Assembly: GCA_023392595.1 (NCBI GenBank)
Contig: JAEVYU010000049.1
Location: forward strand, 1 to 41,203
Length of the DNA: 41,203 nucleotides
From: Bacillota bacterium
Lineage (GTDB): Bacteria; Bacillota; UBA4882; UBA8346
Reading direction: 5' to 3'
Shown one piece after another: positions 25,684 through 33,730 of this stretch; the first letter of the stretch is position 1; every line of letters starts with the position of its first letter. A model generated the notes under the pieces. The model was not told the DNA's origin. It did no database searches and saw nothing but the letters and a program-made list of their open reading frames with translations. The position numbers and the translations under genes are program-made.

Positions 25684-26322
25684 ATGAAACAGGAAATAAA
25701 AACGATGAATTTTTTACATAACCAAATCGCCGGAAATTATCAGTCCCTCGATTACCTTTTATATTTAATTGCTTATTATTCTGCGCCGGTATTGGAAGCG
25801 GATAAACCAGCCGTGACTTTAAACTTTGGCAGTGAAATCGGACGACGATTGAATGAGATTTGGACAAATCACCATGATAAAATTCCTTGTTCGGTAAATT
25901 TCCGTTTTTATGAATTACGCCGGACTCCGGAACAGAGTGTCGTGCTTTTTTACAACCCCGATTTGCTTCAAAATGTTTTAAGGGAAAAGCCAACCACCCA
26001 ATTTTTAATCCGTTGCGGTTACCGAGAGGAACTGACTTTAGAGACGGCTTTGGCAGATTTAAAAGAACGGTTTTCTGGGGGATGTCCTCATGAAATAGGA
26101 GTTTTTCTGGGAATTCCATTGCCGGATGTATTGAGCTTCATCGATAATAAAGGGAAAAAGGCACTAATCGACGGATATTGGAAAGTCTATCATGATCCTG
26201 GTCCCAAACTGGCCCTATTTGAACGTTATCGAGAAGCTAAGCGTTGTTTTCTTCACATGATGATGGAAGGGAAACGACCGGGGGATTATTTCTCGGATAA
26301 ATTAATAATCTGTACAGAGTAA
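25684..26322 (+). CDS. DUF3793 family protein
   Basis: A 212-residue protein of the DUF3793 family, function unknown. The family hallmark is in the C-terminal third: CPHEIGVFLGIPLPDVLSFI, then NKGKKALIDGYWKVYHDP and a final helix (FERYREAKRCFLHMM). The N-terminal part (LDYLLYLIAYYSAPVLEADK) also fits the family. No membrane helix or signal peptide is seen. Another ATG at 25705 has AGGAAA upstream and could be the true start. Family members recur near flavodoxin and iron-uptake genes in clostridia, as here. A metal-regulon operator lies just upstream. It is 13 bp ahead of the DUF2325 gene. Confidence 0.85.
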   Translation: MKQEIKTMNFLHNQIAGNYQSLDYLLYLIAYYSAPVLEADKPAVTLNFGSEIGRRLNEIWTNHHDKIPCSVNFRFYELRRTPEQSVVLFYNPDLLQNVLREKPTTQFLIRCGYREELTLETALADLKERFSGGCPHEIGVFLGIPLPDVLSFIDNKGKKALIDGYWKVYHDPGPKLALFERYREAKRCFLHMMMEGKRPGDYFSDKLIICTE

Positions 26323-26335
26323 GGGAAGGTGACCA

Positions 26336-26638
26336 ATGTCCATTGTTATTTTTGGAGGCGATCGTTTGGGAAATATTCCGCAGTTGCTGGAAGAACATGG
26401 CTTTGATTTGCTTGATCATATAACCGGTCGCAAAATGGGTGACATGAAAACGGTGATTCACCGAAAAGCCGAGGGGGTCATTGTTTTTACGGATTTTCTC
26501 AATCACCGGTTGGCTTTAGGAGTGAAAGCCGCTGCCAAACGAAGGGGGCTGAAAGTGGTATTTGTGAAACGTTCTTGTTCGCAACTGCGAGAGGCCTTGA
26601 TTTCCATGAAAGATGAAACGATGAGGAGCCGCTTATGA
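26336..26638 (+). CDS. DUF2325 domain protein
   Basis: A 100-residue soluble protein matching DUF2325: SIVIFGGDRLGNIPQLLEE, DHITGRKMGD and a Rossmann-like alternation of strands and helices (GVIVFTDFLNHRLALGVKAA, GLKVVFVKRS). Its function is unknown. A ribosome site (AAGGGAAGG) precedes ATG 26336. Its stop overlaps the HD-GYP start (ATGA), so the two proteins are translationally coupled and likely work in one process. Confidence 0.85.
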   Translation: MSIVIFGGDRLGNIPQLLEEHGFDLLDHITGRKMGDMKTVIHRKAEGVIVFTDFLNHRLALGVKAAAKRRGLKVVFVKRSCSQLREALISMKDETMRSRL

Positions 26639-27258
26639 ATACTTGGTGGCTAATGGCTGAAGTTTATCATGAAATTATTGAATGTCTGGTAACGGCCTTG
26701 GAAGCGAAAGACCCCTATACCAGAGGTCATTCAACCAGGGTTGCGGACATGGCTTACCAGTTGGGAGAAATCGCCGGATTGAAGGGGGAGGCTTTGGAAG
26801 ATTTACATTTAGCGGCTCATCTTCATGATATCGGAAAAATCGGCATTCCGGACCGGGTTTTAAACAAAGCTGGGCCATTGATGCCGGAAGAGCTTGCAAT
26901 ATTAAGGCAGCATCCAACGATAGGGTACCAAATCTTGACCCGTTCAAGCCAACTAAAAGGTTTGGCAAAAATTGTTTTACATCATCATGAGCGCTGGGAT
27001 GGAAATGGTTATCCCGATGGAATCAAAGGGGAAGAGATTCCAATAAGTTCTCGAATTATTGCCGTATGTGATGCTATAGACGCGATGACTTCCGAAAGAC
27101 CGTACCGGAAGGCATTAAGTGTCAAGGAGTGCCGGCATCAATTACAAATCAACCGGAATTTACAGTTTGATCCTCAATTAATAAGAATAATGGAAGAAAA
27201 CCAGTTTTCAATATTTGCAGAAATAAAACCGGTTTCGGCATTAGCAATCATTCAATAA
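26635..27258 (+). CDS. HD-GYP domain phosphodiesterase
   Basis: A 207-residue stand-alone HD-GYP protein. It shows HSTRVADMA, the metal-binding HD at 64-65 in HLHDIGKIGIPD, and HHHERWDGNGYPDG with GYP at 125-127, followed by RIIAVCDAIDAMTSERPYRK. The family hydrolyses cyclic di-GMP or related dinucleotides. There is no receiver, GAF or membrane sensor domain, so control would come from expression or a partner, the coupled DUF2325 protein being the first candidate. All catalytic residues are in place. It is probably transcribed with DUF3793 and DUF2325 from the operator at 25646. Confidence 0.92.
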   Translation: MNTWWLMAEVYHEIIECLVTALEAKDPYTRGHSTRVADMAYQLGEIAGLKGEALEDLHLAAHLHDIGKIGIPDRVLNKAGPLMPEELAILRQHPTIGYQILTRSSQLKGLAKIVLHHHERWDGNGYPDGIKGEEIPISSRIIAVCDAIDAMTSERPYRKALSVKECRHQLQINRNLQFDPQLIRIMEENQFSIFAEIKPVSALAIIQ

Positions 27259-27317
27259 GCATTGATACCTAAGCCGGTTGAATAGAAAAAAATTTTTTAA
27301 AATGGGGGAATGTCAAA

Positions 27318-27755
27318 ATGAAAAACATTATGATTGTTTATTGGAGCGGAACGGGGAATACGCAGAAAATGGCGGTAGGGATTGCTGAAGGAGCCAAAGC
27401 CGATGATATCGAGGTAAAAATGACAACTGTCGATGCCGCTGTTAAGGAAGATGTTTTGAAAGCGGACGGCATCGCCTTGGGTTGCCCTGCCATGGGAAAC
27501 GAAATTTTAGAAGAATCGGACATGGAACCTTTTGTTGAATCTTTATTAACTGAAAACTTACAGGGAAAACCGTTCGCTTTGTTTGGTTCTTTTGATTGGG
27601 GCGACGGTCAGTGGATGAGAGATTGGCAGGAACGCATGGAAGCTTCGGGAGCGAAGATGGTGGCGGATGGATTAACGGTTCAAGGTACGCCGGATGAGGA
27701 AGGAATGGCAGAGTCCAAAGAACTGGGGGCTAAATTAATTCAAGCCCTTGGATGA
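27318..27755 (+). CDS. Flavodoxin
   Basis: A 145-residue short-chain flavodoxin. The FMN phosphate loop is SGTGNT at residues 10-15. GCPAMGNE (about 55-62) and FGSFDWGDGQWMRDW (about 90-105) supply the isoalloxazine-binding loops. Flavodoxins replace ferredoxin as electron carrier when iron is scarce, which fits the iron-regulon setting. GGGGGAATG precedes ATG 27318. It is 59 bp after the HD-GYP gene with no clear terminator, so it may be in the same transcript. Confidence 0.94.
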   Translation: MKNIMIVYWSGTGNTQKMAVGIAEGAKADDIEVKMTTVDAAVKEDVLKADGIALGCPAMGNEILEESDMEPFVESLLTENLQGKPFALFGSFDWGDGQWMRDWQERMEASGAKMVADGLTVQGTPDEEGMAESKELGAKLIQALG

Positions 27756-27800
27756 GGCGAATCGAGGGTGATATAGTAATGATAGAAAAGGATAACCGCA

Positions 27801-28793
27801 ATGAATGTCATGTTGCAAAAGACATATAAGACGGATTCACGGCCCGGAACGGATTTCTGCCTGGCGGAAGGGCTGAACAGGATATATAGCCGGGATTTTT
27901 CCGAGAGGCTCTACCGGTTGCCCCAAGCCTTGGGCGAAGGTTATTGCCGGCGGATTATCCTGAGCCCGGAGTTGGAAGTCAATATTTATGACTTTTGTTT
28001 TCAGAGGGAATTTACCTTGGAAGAGACCACCTACGCCAATGCCTGCCATATCACATTTAATTTGGCGGATGATATGGAGTACACTATCCGGGGGTCCGGG
28101 GAATTATTGGCTTTGGAGCGGGATGATAGTTGCGTTTACCGGGGAAAATTCATCGACGGATTTCATACCTTTATCCCCGGAGAACACTGCCATGGGATAA
28201 CATTGACGCTTCATCCCGGACGATTTGCGGCTATTTTTGAATATCTACACTCAGTGCAGGCGATCACCCGTTTGGAAAGTCCGCTGGTTATAGGCAAGAA
28301 GTTTAAAATCACGGCATTGGCAAAAAGGATTTTGGAGCAGATCGTGAATTGCTCTTATCAAGAAAGAGCCAGGGGGATTTATATTGAAGGGAAAGTGCTG
28401 GAATTAATAGCCCTCTATGTTCAAGAAATCGTCGGCTCCGGGCGCACGGAACCGCTCAAGATGAAATTTTCGCCGGAAGAAGCGGTGAGTCTGCGGCGGG
28501 CCAAGGAAATTCTCGATCTCAACTATGCCGATCCGCCCACCTTAACCCAATTGGCCCGCTTGGTATGCCTTAATGAGCTAAAGTTAAAGAAGGGTTTTAA
28601 AGAAAGTTATGGAATGCCAGTTTATGCTTATATTATGGAAAAACGGATGGAAGCGGCGCGGATTCTTTTGGAGGAAAAAAAGTTGAAAGTGAAAGATGTA
28701 GCCAGTCAAGTAGGATATACCAATATCAGTCACTTTGGAGAAGCGTTCCGTAAAAAATACGGTTTGAATCCGGGAGAATATCTCCGCGGCTAA
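27801..28793 (+). CDS. AraC family regulator, YbtA-like
   Basis: A 330-residue AraC-type regulator. The C-terminal DNA-binding domain is at about 225-330 (LRRAKEILDLNYADPPTLTQ, LNELKLKKGFKESYGMPVY, ASQVGYTNISHFGEAFRKKY, GLNPGEYL). The N-terminal 200 residues resemble the ligand domain of YbtA/PchR-type regulators, which bind siderophores and activate their uptake genes. It precedes the YbtP/YbtQ-like transporter genes on the same strand, as YbtA does next to ybtPQ, though a terminator lies between. It is 45 bp after flavodoxin. Confidence 0.88.
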   Translation: MNVMLQKTYKTDSRPGTDFCLAEGLNRIYSRDFSERLYRLPQALGEGYCRRIILSPELEVNIYDFCFQREFTLEETTYANACHITFNLADDMEYTIRGSGELLALERDDSCVYRGKFIDGFHTFIPGEHCHGITLTLHPGRFAAIFEYLHSVQAITRLESPLVIGKKFKITALAKRILEQIVNCSYQERARGIYIEGKVLELIALYVQEIVGSGRTEPLKMKFSPEEAVSLRRAKEILDLNYADPPTLTQLARLVCLNELKLKKGFKESYGMPVYAYIMEKRMEAARILLEEKKLKVKDVASQVGYTNISHFGEAFRKKYGLNPGEYLRG

Positions 28794-28860
28794 TAAATGT
28801 TCTCTTTAAGGGGATTCCGCCTCTGCGTGTTAACGCGGCTTTCGTTATCGTGGTTGGGGT

Positions 28861-28907
28861 AAAAAAGCTTGTCAAACCATTGAATAATTGGTCTGACAGC
28901 TTTTTTC
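28861..28907 (+). terminator. Rho-independent terminator after the AraC-type gene
   Basis: AAAAAAGCTTGTCA pairs with TGACAGCTTTTTT with single-base bulges, extended by ACCA / TGGT around the loop, and ends in a T-run at 28900-28906. It isolates the regulator from the ABC operon. Confidence 0.85.
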
Positions 28908-29056
28908 TATTAGAAACCCCATTTTCCATCGAACGACGATTAGTTTTTGCGAAAATACCATTTGGGGTATGGATAGTCCGGTTCGGGGTAGAAAAGCATC
29001 CGGCCTCCATTTTATAATGATTTTAGCGGAAACAAGCAGGGTGATACGGTGCCCAT
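28908..29056. other. Intergenic stretch without a recognised gene
   Basis: About 150 bases between the terminator and the operator at 29057. A minus-strand frame covers it, but it has no ribosome site or recognisable protein motif. I see nothing else here. Confidence 0.4.
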
Positions 29057-29072
29057 GTTAGGCTATCCTAAC
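29057..29072. promoter_or_regulatory. DtxR-type operator upstream of the siderophore-type ABC operon
   Basis: GTTAGGCTATCCTAAC is a 16-bp palindrome with the same GTTAG...CTAAC ends as the feo operators and close to the classical DtxR/IdeR box core. It lies 94 bp before the first ABC gene. Confidence 0.75.
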
Positions 29073-29165
29073 TTTTACAAACATTTTAAAAACCACTATC
29101 AAAAAAAGATTTGTTTAGTTGAGAAACTTGAACCTGCTGTTTTCTATGGAAATGGAGGAATTTGA

Positions 29166-30980
29166 ATGGCGGAAACCGCAAACAACCGAAAAACCGGCAT
29201 TACCAGACTGTTGGAAATCGCCGGAGCGAAAAAGGGACTGCTGGTGCTGTCTTGCATATTGGCGGTGCTTAGTACACTGGCTTCATTTATTCCCTTTATG
29301 TGTATTTATTTTATCATTCAAGAACTTTTGAAGCATGGGGCGGACTTGACCCGGATCAACCGGGGGCTGGTTATCGGGTATGGCTGGTGGGCCATGTTGG
29401 GAATGGTAGCCAGCTTTCTGCTGCTTTATGCTTCCACCATTTGCTCTCATATTGCTGCTTTTAAAATTCTTTATTTATTGAAATTGGCTTTTACCAAGCA
29501 CTTGGCTTCACTACCCCTGGGGTTTCATACGGCCAACTCCACCGGTAAACTCCGTAAAATGCTGGATGAAAACATCGAAAAAATCGAAGGCTTTCTGGCC
29601 CATCAATTGCCGGATCTAGCCGGCGCCATGACGGCGCCGCTGGTGATGGTGATTATCCTGCTGGCCTTTGACTGGCGGATGGGTTTGGCATGCCTGGTAC
29701 CGCTAATGGCGGCGTTTTTCATTCAGATCAAGGCGTTTTCCGGAGAGAAAGCCAAGGAAATGATGGAAACTTTTCAAAATCATCTGGAGGATATGAACAA
29801 CTCGGCCGTTGAATATGTGCGCGGCATTTCGGTGGTCAAGGTCTTTAACCAGACGGTCTTTTCTTTCCGGCGTTTTTATGATTCGATTATGGCGTATAAG
29901 GATATTGCCTTACGCTATACTTTCTCCTGGAAAAATTCCTGGGTGGCTTTTGTGGTGATATTAAACGCCATTGCGGTGTTTTTGATACCGGTGGGAATCT
30001 TTCTTGGCGGTCAAAGCAACAACTATCAAGCGTTCGCTCTTTCCTTTCTTTTTTATTTGATCTTTTCGGCGGCGCTTCCGGGACCGATTATGAAGCTGAT
30101 GTATGTATCATCGGCGGGCCGGCAGATAAGCAGCGGCGTCGCGCGATTGGACAAAATTTTTGCGGAACAGCCGTTGCCGCTACCTCTTTATCCGCAGATA
30201 ACCGCCGGAAATGACATCCTATTTGAAGGTGTCTCCTTTTCCTACACTTTGGGAGAAACCAAAGTGGAAGCGTTGAAAAATATTTCTTTTCAAGCCCGTC
30301 AAGGGGAGGTTACAGCTTTGGTTGGAGCTTCCGGAAGTGGGAAGAGTACCATCGCCCACTTAATTCCCCGTTTTTGGGATGTCCGGGAAGGCGCTGTCAA
30401 ACTCGGCGGAGTAGATGTCCGGGCCATGGATCCGGATTATCTCCTCAACAAAGTGGGCTTTGTTTTCCAGGATCTGTTTCTTTTTAAACAAAGCATACTG
30501 GATAATATCTGCATCGGTAAACCGGAGGCGACCGCAACGGAAATTATAGCGGCGGCCCGAGCAGCCCAGTGCCATGAATTTATTAACAAACTGCCCGATA
30601 AGTATGGGACGGTCATCGGCACCCAGGGTGTTCACCTTTCCGGCGGGGAACAGCAACGGATCGTTATTGCCCGGGCTATCTTAAAAAATGCCCCGGTTAT
30701 TGTCCTGGATGAAGCGACCGCCTTTGCCGATCCGGAAAACGAACAGTTGATCCAATTGGCCCTGAAAGAGTTGATCAAGGATAAAACGGTAATCATTATT
30801 GCTCACCGGCTTTCTACGATTCAAAACGCCGATCGGATCCTGGTAATGGATGAGGGACGGTTGATTCAGCAGGGGACCCACAGACAATTGCTGGCTGAGG
30901 ACGGCAAATACCGCAGGTTGTGGGACACCTATACCCAGACTTTAAGTTGGTCGATTCGTGGGGAAGGAGGGGTAGCCTAA
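29166..30980 (+). CDS. ABC half-transporter, YbtP/IrtB-like
   Basis: A 604-residue fused permease-ATPase. About six membrane helices occupy residues 20-330 (first two at 24-52 and 68-92). The ATPase has Walker A GASGSGKST, signature LSGGEQQR and Walker B VIVLDEATAFADPEN. The DEATAxADPEN form is typical of the YbtP/YbtQ and IrtA/IrtB group, exporter-fold proteins that import ferric siderophores. GGAGG sets the ATG. Its TAA overlaps the ATG of the next gene by one base, so the two form a heterodimer pair. An AraC/YbtA-like gene and a metal-regulon operator upstream support an iron role. Confidence 0.9.
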   Translation: MAETANNRKTGITRLLEIAGAKKGLLVLSCILAVLSTLASFIPFMCIYFIIQELLKHGADLTRINRGLVIGYGWWAMLGMVASFLLLYASTICSHIAAFKILYLLKLAFTKHLASLPLGFHTANSTGKLRKMLDENIEKIEGFLAHQLPDLAGAMTAPLVMVIILLAFDWRMGLACLVPLMAAFFIQIKAFSGEKAKEMMETFQNHLEDMNNSAVEYVRGISVVKVFNQTVFSFRRFYDSIMAYKDIALRYTFSWKNSWVAFVVILNAIAVFLIPVGIFLGGQSNNYQAFALSFLFYLIFSAALPGPIMKLMYVSSAGRQISSGVARLDKIFAEQPLPLPLYPQITAGNDILFEGVSFSYTLGETKVEALKNISFQARQGEVTALVGASGSGKSTIAHLIPRFWDVREGAVKLGGVDVRAMDPDYLLNKVGFVFQDLFLFKQSILDNICIGKPEATATEIIAAARAAQCHEFINKLPDKYGTVIGTQGVHLSGGEQQRIVIARAILKNAPVIVLDEATAFADPENEQLIQLALKELIKDKTVIIIAHRLSTIQNADRILVMDEGRLIQQGTHRQLLAEDGKYRRLWDTYTQTLSWSIRGEGGVA

Positions 30981-32731
30981 TGATAAAGAAGATATCTTTT
31001 CAAGACCTTTTGTTTTTATCGGATCAAGGATACCGGGATTTTAAAAATGCGGTCTGGGCTAATGTTTGGTCCAATCTTAGTTTCCTGTTGCCGGTTTCGG
31101 TGATGTCCCTGGTGATTATGGAAATTTTGAAGCCCTTCAGCGGCGGGACCGTAAGTTTTATAAAACTATGGCTATACGCCGGGCTTGGATTGTTGCTGAT
31201 TGCGGTGATGGTGGTCGCGAACCGCAATGAGTATGATAAAACCTATATAGCGGCTTATTCCACCGCCGCCGAAAAACGGATCGGCATCGCCGAACATTTA
31301 CGAAGGTTGCCGTTAAGTTTTTTTAATCAAAAGGACCTGACGGAATTAACCACCAATATGATGGGGGACTGCAGCGGCATCGAACACGCTTATTCCCACG
31401 TAATGCCCCAACTGGCGGGCAATGTCATCAGCGTCTGCCTTTTTACGCTCATGATGGCGTTGTATGATTGGCGGATGGCCTTGGCGATCTTTTGCACCAT
31501 GCCGGTTGCTTTTGCGATTGTGCTCCTGACCAAAAGAGCGCAACAAAAAGTAGGGGCGCGCCAAGTGGTTGCCAAGTTAAATTCTGCCGAGCAGTCTCAG
31601 GAATATTTGGAGGGCATCAAAGTCATTAAAGCCTTCGGACTCTCCGGAGCCAAATTTGTCAGCCTGGACAAAGCGCTCAAAGATTTAATGCACCAAAGCA
31701 TCAAGTTAGAGGCGGTGGTCGGTTCATTCATCATGAGCGCCGTGATCATCTTGAAATTCGGTCTAAGCGCGGCCATCTTTACCGGTGTTTACTTGATTAC
31801 TGGAGAAGATTTGAGTTTGGTCAAATTCGCGATATTTTTAATCGTGGCGGCCCAGATTTATAATCCTTTGATTACCATTTTGACGCTTTTGGGGGAGATG
31901 TTTTACAGTATCATCTCGGTGAACCGGATGAAGGCGTTACAGGCCCAACCACTCATGAGCGGTAATGATGCGAAGACTCTGAATAAATTTGATATCGCTT
32001 TTGAAAAAGTGGGGTTTCAATACAACCGGGATGAGGTACTGCGGGAGGTCAGTTTTACCATACCCCAGGGCAAAGTGACAGCGCTGGTGGGGCCGTCGGG
32101 CAGCGGGAAAAGCACGGTTTCCAGATTGATTGCCCGTTTTTGGGATGTCAACCGGGGCAGCGTGACTATCGGCGGCCTCAATATCCGGGAAATTGATCCG
32201 GAACGGCTCTTATCCTATATATCCATTGTTTTTCAAGATGTAGTCCTCTTTAACGACACTCTCTACAATAACATCCGCCTGGGCAAACAGGATGCCACGG
32301 AAGAAGAAGTAATCCGTGCGGCGAAATTGGCCCGCTGCCATGAGTTTATCACCAGGATGCCGGATGGATATCAAACTTTGATTGGAGAAAACGGCAGTAC
32401 TCTTTCAGGAGGAGAACGGCAACGGATTTCCATCGCCCGGGCGCTTCTAAAAAACGCCCCTATCGTCTTGCTGGATGAAGCCACCGCTTCCCTGGATCCG
32501 GAAAATGAGGTCTATATTCAGGAGGCTCTTTCCCATCTGGTTAAAGGACGTACTGTGGTAGTCATTGCCCACCGGTTGCGGACAGTGGCCGGAGCCGATC
32601 AAATTCTGGTGCTGAATAACGGCGCTTTAGTGGAACAGGGAAGCCATGAGGAATTGATGATCCAACAGGGATTGTACGCCAAGTTGTACCGGATTCAACA
32701 GGAAAGCCTGGGATGGAAAATAGGAGCTTGA
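30980..32731 (+). CDS. ABC half-transporter, YbtQ/IrtA-like
   Basis: A 583-residue partner of the preceding protein, with about six membrane helices in residues 20-320. Its ATPase has Walker A GPSGSGKST, signature LSGGERQR, Walker B IVLLDEATASLDPEN and H-loop IAHRLRT. Both catalytic sites of the predicted heterodimer look intact. The start is ATG 30980, behind AAGGAGGGG and overlapping the previous stop. The most likely job is import of an iron-loaded metallophore; no metallophore biosynthesis genes are in the window. Confidence 0.9.
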   Translation: MIKKISFQDLLFLSDQGYRDFKNAVWANVWSNLSFLLPVSVMSLVIMEILKPFSGGTVSFIKLWLYAGLGLLLIAVMVVANRNEYDKTYIAAYSTAAEKRIGIAEHLRRLPLSFFNQKDLTELTTNMMGDCSGIEHAYSHVMPQLAGNVISVCLFTLMMALYDWRMALAIFCTMPVAFAIVLLTKRAQQKVGARQVVAKLNSAEQSQEYLEGIKVIKAFGLSGAKFVSLDKALKDLMHQSIKLEAVVGSFIMSAVIILKFGLSAAIFTGVYLITGEDLSLVKFAIFLIVAAQIYNPLITILTLLGEMFYSIISVNRMKALQAQPLMSGNDAKTLNKFDIAFEKVGFQYNRDEVLREVSFTIPQGKVTALVGPSGSGKSTVSRLIARFWDVNRGSVTIGGLNIREIDPERLLSYISIVFQDVVLFNDTLYNNIRLGKQDATEEEVIRAAKLARCHEFITRMPDGYQTLIGENGSTLSGGERQRISIARALLKNAPIVLLDEATASLDPENEVYIQEALSHLVKGRTVVVIAHRLRTVAGADQILVLNNGALVEQGSHEELMIQQGLYAKLYRIQQESLGWKIGA

Positions 32732-32760
32732 ATCGATCAATCAAGAAGGGAGAAAAAATA

Positions 32761-33585
32761 GTGGAGGCTAATTTAAATGGAATCCCGGAGACTTTGTTGA
32801 TTACCTTATGGGCCAGGGCGGTGGAGACCGGCCGTCCGGACCCGCTGATCCGTGATGAATATGCAGTCAAAATGATGGAACGGATCGATTATGATTTTAC
32901 AAAGTTTGAAAAAGCCTGGCTCTCTCAGACCGGGGTCGCCGTCCGTAGCCAAATATTGGATGGGGCGACCCGGTCCTTTATCGGGCAACATCCCGAAGGG
33001 GTTATCATTAATATCGGCTGCGGGTTGGATACCCGTTTTCTGAGAATGAACTATGATAAAATCTACTGGTGGGACCTGGACTTGCCGGAAGCTATCCGGA
33101 TCAGGAAGAAATTTTTTGAGGAGACGGCACGTTACCGGATGATTGCCAAATCGGCTTTTGAGATATCCTGGAAGGATGAAATCCGGACCGATGACAGAGG
33201 CGTTTTAATCATTGCCGAGGGGGTTTTGATGTATTTCGAGGAAGAACGGGTCAGAGAGTTATTGCAGCAGTTGGCCGGAGCTTTTCCCGGCGCGGAAATG
33301 TTATTGGAAGTGATGCCGGCGACTTTGGTCAAACTCAGCAAAAAACATGACACCGTCGGGAAAATGGGGCTTCGTTTCCGGTGGGGAATCCACAACAGCC
33401 GGCAGCTGGAAACCTATGATCCCCGGATCCGGTTGACGGAGGAGTGGAATCTTTTTGATGTCCATCCTGAACGCTGGAAATGGATGAGGTGGCCGGCATT
33501 GCTTCCTGTATTTAAGAACCGTTTTAATGACAGGATTGCCCATCTAAAAGTTTCAAAATCAATCAGCTCAGATCAAGCAATTTAA
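32761..33585 (+). CDS. SAM-dependent methyltransferase of the LCM/TcmP type
   Basis: A 274-residue protein of the leucine-carboxyl-methyltransferase-like (PF04072) family, which includes O-methyltransferases such as TcmP. It shows the N-terminal NGIPETLLITLWARAVE and RPDPLIRDEYAVKMM, the SAM motif INIGCGLDTR (83-92), WDLDLPE (104-110) and IIAEGVLMYFEEE. The GTG at 32761 is chosen because GAAGGGAG lies just upstream and it gives the family-typical start; the frame is open back to 32713. It is 29 bp after the ABC pair and so probably in the same transcript, which suggests that it methylates the imported compound or a related small molecule. The substrate is unknown. Confidence 0.85.
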   Translation: MEANLNGIPETLLITLWARAVETGRPDPLIRDEYAVKMMERIDYDFTKFEKAWLSQTGVAVRSQILDGATRSFIGQHPEGVIINIGCGLDTRFLRMNYDKIYWWDLDLPEAIRIRKKFFEETARYRMIAKSAFEISWKDEIRTDDRGVLIIAEGVLMYFEEERVRELLQQLAGAFPGAEMLLEVMPATLVKLSKKHDTVGKMGLRFRWGIHNSRQLETYDPRIRLTEEWNLFDVHPERWKWMRWPALLPVFKNRFNDRIAHLKVSKSISSDQAI

Positions 33586-33592
33586 AATCAAT

Positions 33593-33648
33593 AAGAAATA
33601 CAATATATCACATCATTGAATATATCAGTTTAATATATTGTATTTCTT
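33593..33648. repeat. 56-bp AT-rich palindromic repeat, copy 1
   Basis: Perfect 15-bp arms, AAGAAATACAATATA (33593-33607) and TATATTGTATTTCTT (33634-33648), flank a 26-base centre. The same arms recur at 38239-38294. It lies after the methyltransferase stop and could also act as a transcript end. Confidence 0.7.
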
Positions 33649-33730
33649 TATTATGCCTTTGCCTGCCTGCAAATGTGCTTTTGGGGCAGCCCGCCCTTGT
33701 TATTCAAATGGCTAACTTTCCAAAATTCCG

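Noticed and set aside
28726..29010. Minus-strand frame of 94 codons after the AraC-type gene
   Set aside because: It crosses the terminator hairpin and the end of the AraC gene, and no family likeness is seen.
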